A DNA stretch of 13,913 nt from Chlamydiales bacterium. GTDB taxonomy: Bacteria; Chlamydiota; Chlamydiia; Chlamydiales; FEN-1388. The stretch covers positions 1 to 13,913 of the forward strand of contig JAJFUY010000327.1 of NCBI GenBank assembly GCA_021372185.1, read 5' to 3'. Position 1 is the stretch's first letter. Each line of letters starts with the position of its first letter. Under the pieces are notes generated by a model, which saw nothing but the letters and a program-made list of their open reading frames with translations, was not told the origin of the DNA and did not search any database. A program made the position numbers and the translations under genes. Shown here one piece after another: positions 12,288-13,913 of the stretch.

Positions 12288-13493
12288 TTAATGACAAGTG
12301 TTACATTGATTTTTTCCGTAACACTTTCCATTTTCATTGAATAATAAATTCATTGTGACAGGGCCTTTTGGGTCTATGTTATTGTAGGTGACTGAATATG
12401 AAAGAGGAAGGTTGGTCGTAGAAAGAATTCGCAACCCTATGGCTGTGCCAGGGGAGACTAGATCACCTTTTTTAAGGTAGTGTCCATTTGCATTTAGCAG
12501 GTTAATGAGGTTTAGAAGGTTTGTTAAATGTGGTACAGCAGGTGGTGGTACTGAGCCTGTTATTGAAGGGCCTGTTGTAAGCACTAAGGTATCATTTGCT
12601 GAAAGGCCGCCATTAAGAATAGTTTCCCATTCTGCTAATGATCGTGATGAGTTATGAATTTTGATGCAGTCAGCTGTACGAAGAAACATTCTCGCGGCTA
12701 TATTGGTGACCTGCAAAATACCTTGACCATTTAATTGGCCAACTACAGGAGGGGCAAGTGGTCCACTTGCTTCATTGACAGTTGTTGTGCCTATTGCAGC
12801 CATTTCAATAGCTGGATAGACGCCTTTTATAGAGAGTAATAGTTCTGCAGGAGTTGTGGCATTATTGATATCTGAGCTACCGACAACAAATAGCATATCA
12901 GCTTCAATATCTGCACTAAGTCCATAGTTAGAGGGAATGCTTGCACTATTTCCGACCAAAATCATTTTTTCTAAAAGTTCGCCATATACCGGAGCTGTAT
13001 AGCCTAAGGAAGGTGTTGAAGGGGTTGCCGAAGCAAGACCAAGTTTCCACCCTGCATGTTTACCTAGACAGCAGCGGAGGGCATCAGATTCAGCCTGTCT
13101 AAAAGCTTCTTTTTGTTCGTCCGTTAAGCTTTGAACTCCTCCAGCTGGGAAATCCGCAACACTCAATGGAATGTTGTTTAAAATTTTCAAGGCTACTATA
13201 TTTGCGAAAACTGGAATTTGTTGATCCAGACTAGGGTGACAATGGCATTTGGTGTCATTGTCGGAACTGGAAAAGGCTTTAACGTTGTTTTTTCTTTTAA
13301 ACGGAATTTGATGGGTGATTTTTTTTTGAGCGTTACCAGGACGAATGGGTGATTTTGGTGTTGGTTTCTGATTTACTTTATTGGCGAATGCTTTTGTAGT
13401 GACAGGTTCACTTGGTTTTGTAAAGTTAGCCGCAGACAGGGAAAAGTAAGCTGAAAATGCCATGCAGAGCATTGGGCTGAAAAATTTATTCAT
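12288..13493 (-). CDS. Exported 2-keto-4-pentenoate hydratase/FAH-fold protein
   Basis: The protein is 401 aa from ATG 13493, which has GGAG 8 nt upstream; the GTG at 13502 overlaps that site and is unlikely. Residues 1-22 are a signal peptide (NKFFSPMLCMAFSAYFSLSAA). Residues 25-80 are a basic, Pro/Lys-rich low-complexity linker, and CHCH stands at 83-86. From about 125 the sequence follows the MhpD/hydratase pattern: GWKLGLAS (148-155), IEADMLFVVG (196-205) in place of the E-x-E metal motif (Glu197, Asp199), YPAIEMAA (226-233, Glu230 as third ligand), and NLLNANGHYLKKGDLVSPG (331-349). Members are normally cytosolic enzymes of aromatic catabolism of about 260 aa, so export and the N-terminal extension are unusual. 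The C-terminus ends CNTCH, a CxxCH pattern. Enzymatic activity is unproven. It converges on element C. Confidence 0.72.
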   Translation of the reverse strand: MNKFFSPMLCMAFSAYFSLSAANFTKPSEPVTTKAFANKVNQKPTPKSPIRPGNAQKKITHQIPFKRKNNVKAFSSSDNDTKCHCHPSLDQQIPVFANIVALKILNNIPLSVADFPAGGVQSLTDEQKEAFRQAESDALRCCLGKHAGWKLGLASATPSTPSLGYTAPVYGELLEKMILVGNSASIPSNYGLSADIEADMLFVVGSSDINNATTPAELLLSIKGVYPAIEMAAIGTTTVNEASGPLAPPVVGQLNGQGILQVTNIAARMFLRTADCIKIHNSSRSLAEWETILNGGLSANDTLVLTTGPSITGSVPPPAVPHLTNLLNLINLLNANGHYLKKGDLVSPGTAIGLRILSTTNLPLSYSVTYNNIDPKGPVTMNLLFNENGKCYGKNQCNTCH

Positions 13494-13514
13494 GTAACAC
13501 ACTCCGAAAGTTTA

Positions 13515-13639
13515 GTGATAAATGAGACATTATCTTTTATTAATAATTTGTTCAAGAAGATTTCACTCTTAAAAAGTGACATGAGAAAACAACGCTACAG
13601 ATTAAATGTAAAAATTGATATTTACACTGATAAGTGAAA
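13515..13639. promoter_or_regulatory. Divergent intergenic region with AGTGA/TCACT dyads
   Basis: The gap between the hydratase-like gene and the last gene holds two dyads: TCACT-N7-AGTGA at 13563-13579 and TTTACACT-GATA-AGTGAAA at 13621-13639. GTGATAAATGAGA at 13515-13527 resembles CTGATAAGTGAAA at 13627-13639 (10 of 13). Repeated half-sites between divergent genes suggest an operator for a dimeric regulator. A weak TTGAAC/GATAAT pair on the minus strand (about 13555-13529, 15-bp spacing) may be the hydratase promoter. The sequence is AT-rich, so chance dyads are possible. Confidence 0.35.
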
Positions 13640-13654
13640 ATTGAGGATATGGTC

Positions 13655-13913
13655 ATGGTTACGCCTACTGGTGGGAAGAAACAATTTGGTGATGACGAAG
13701 ATATTGGTAGAGCCCATAAAAAACGTCTTAAAACGCATGATATTGATACTAAGGTGGGTAGGGTTGTTAAAGAGCGCGCTCCTAAAGTAGAGTCAACAGC
13801 CCCTACAAAATCTCGTAAGATTTTAAAGCGAGGTAAAGACGATGAAGGCTCTATTAAGCCAGGAAGCCTAAAACGTCCTAATACTGCTAGTGTGACTCCT
13901 AAAGAGCGGCAGG
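13655..13913 (+). CDS. Lysine-rich, probably disordered protein (partial, N-terminus)
   Basis: An open frame runs from ATG 13655 to the window edge (86 codons, no stop). GAGGA at 13643-13647 sits 7 nt before this ATG; an in-frame ATG at 13649 is too close to it. The visible part is strongly charged, with 15 Lys and 8 Arg against 12 Asp/Glu, has no hydrophobic stretch, and repeats a loose pattern of K/R, S/T and P (for example KSRKILKRG, KPGSLKRP). It has no Ala-Lys repeats like those of the chlamydial histone-like protein HctB, although hctB is a neighbour of holA in Chlamydia (from memory). A nucleic-acid-binding or secreted disordered protein is possible; the function is unknown. Confidence 0.6.
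   Translation, partial: MVTPTGGKKQFGDDEDIGRAHKKRLKTHDIDTKVGRVVKERAPKVESTAPTKSRKILKRGKDDEGSIKPGSLKRPNTASVTPKERQ

Noticed and set aside
12113..12340. 75-codon frame within element C
   Set aside because: It runs through the palindrome's right arm and into the antisense of the hydratase-like gene, with no ribosome-binding site.
13655..13913. hctB-like histone H1 homologue, given the holA neighbourhood
   Set aside because: The visible residues are lysine-rich but lack the Ala/Lys repeat pattern of HctB, contain many acidic residues, and another gene lies between it and holA.

Overview
The window looks like chromosomal DNA of a member of the Chlamydiota, probably an environmental (amoeba- or protist-associated) lineage. 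It is moderately AT-rich with many short hypothetical proteins. The main taxonomic hint is the gene pair holA plus a short RsmI-family methyltransferase, overlapping by ATGA; from memory this pair is adjacent in Chlamydia as CT047-CT048. Exported hypothetical proteins and weak or absent Shine-Dalgarno sequences fit the same picture. The assignment is inference from gene content; no search was run and no genus is claimed.

Layout, left to right. (1) 1-1060: the first codons of a gene leaving the window on the minus strand, a hairpin just ahead of it, and a membrane-anchored protein with kinase-like motifs. (2) 1162-3467: a helical hypothetical protein converging on a two-domain SDR/DUF2867 protein, with nested palindromic element A between their 3' ends. 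(3) 3599-5891: three plus-strand units: a small acidic protein with a perfect terminator, a secreted TolB-like beta-propeller protein with its own terminator, and a Cys-containing multi-spanning membrane protein. (4) 5896-10216: a minus-strand transport block. It has an Na+-symporter of the dicarboxylate/amino-acid:cation family followed 3 bp later by a MATE exporter, then nested palindromic element B, then a second MATE paralogue with its own promoter almost on top of its start codon. (5) 10317-11911: the holA/methyltransferase operon. (6) 11926-12250: nested palindromic element C. (7) 12288-13493: an exported protein with the core motifs of the 2-keto-4-pentenoate hydratase/FAH fold. (8) 13655-end: the start of a lysine-rich, probably disordered protein, divergent from the previous gene.

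The most unusual features are non-coding. Three large nested inverted repeats (about 150, 260 and 325 bp) sit at gene ends. A and B share three short identical blocks in the same order although their palindrome arms differ, which suggests a dispersed family of small palindromic elements. Among proteins, the symporter has Thr where acidic-substrate transporters have the substrate-binding Arg, which points to neutral amino acids. The hydratase-like protein is exported and carries a long basic N-terminal extension. I see no tRNA, rRNA, CRISPR array, transposase or phage gene, and nothing that amounts to a new defence or secretion system.
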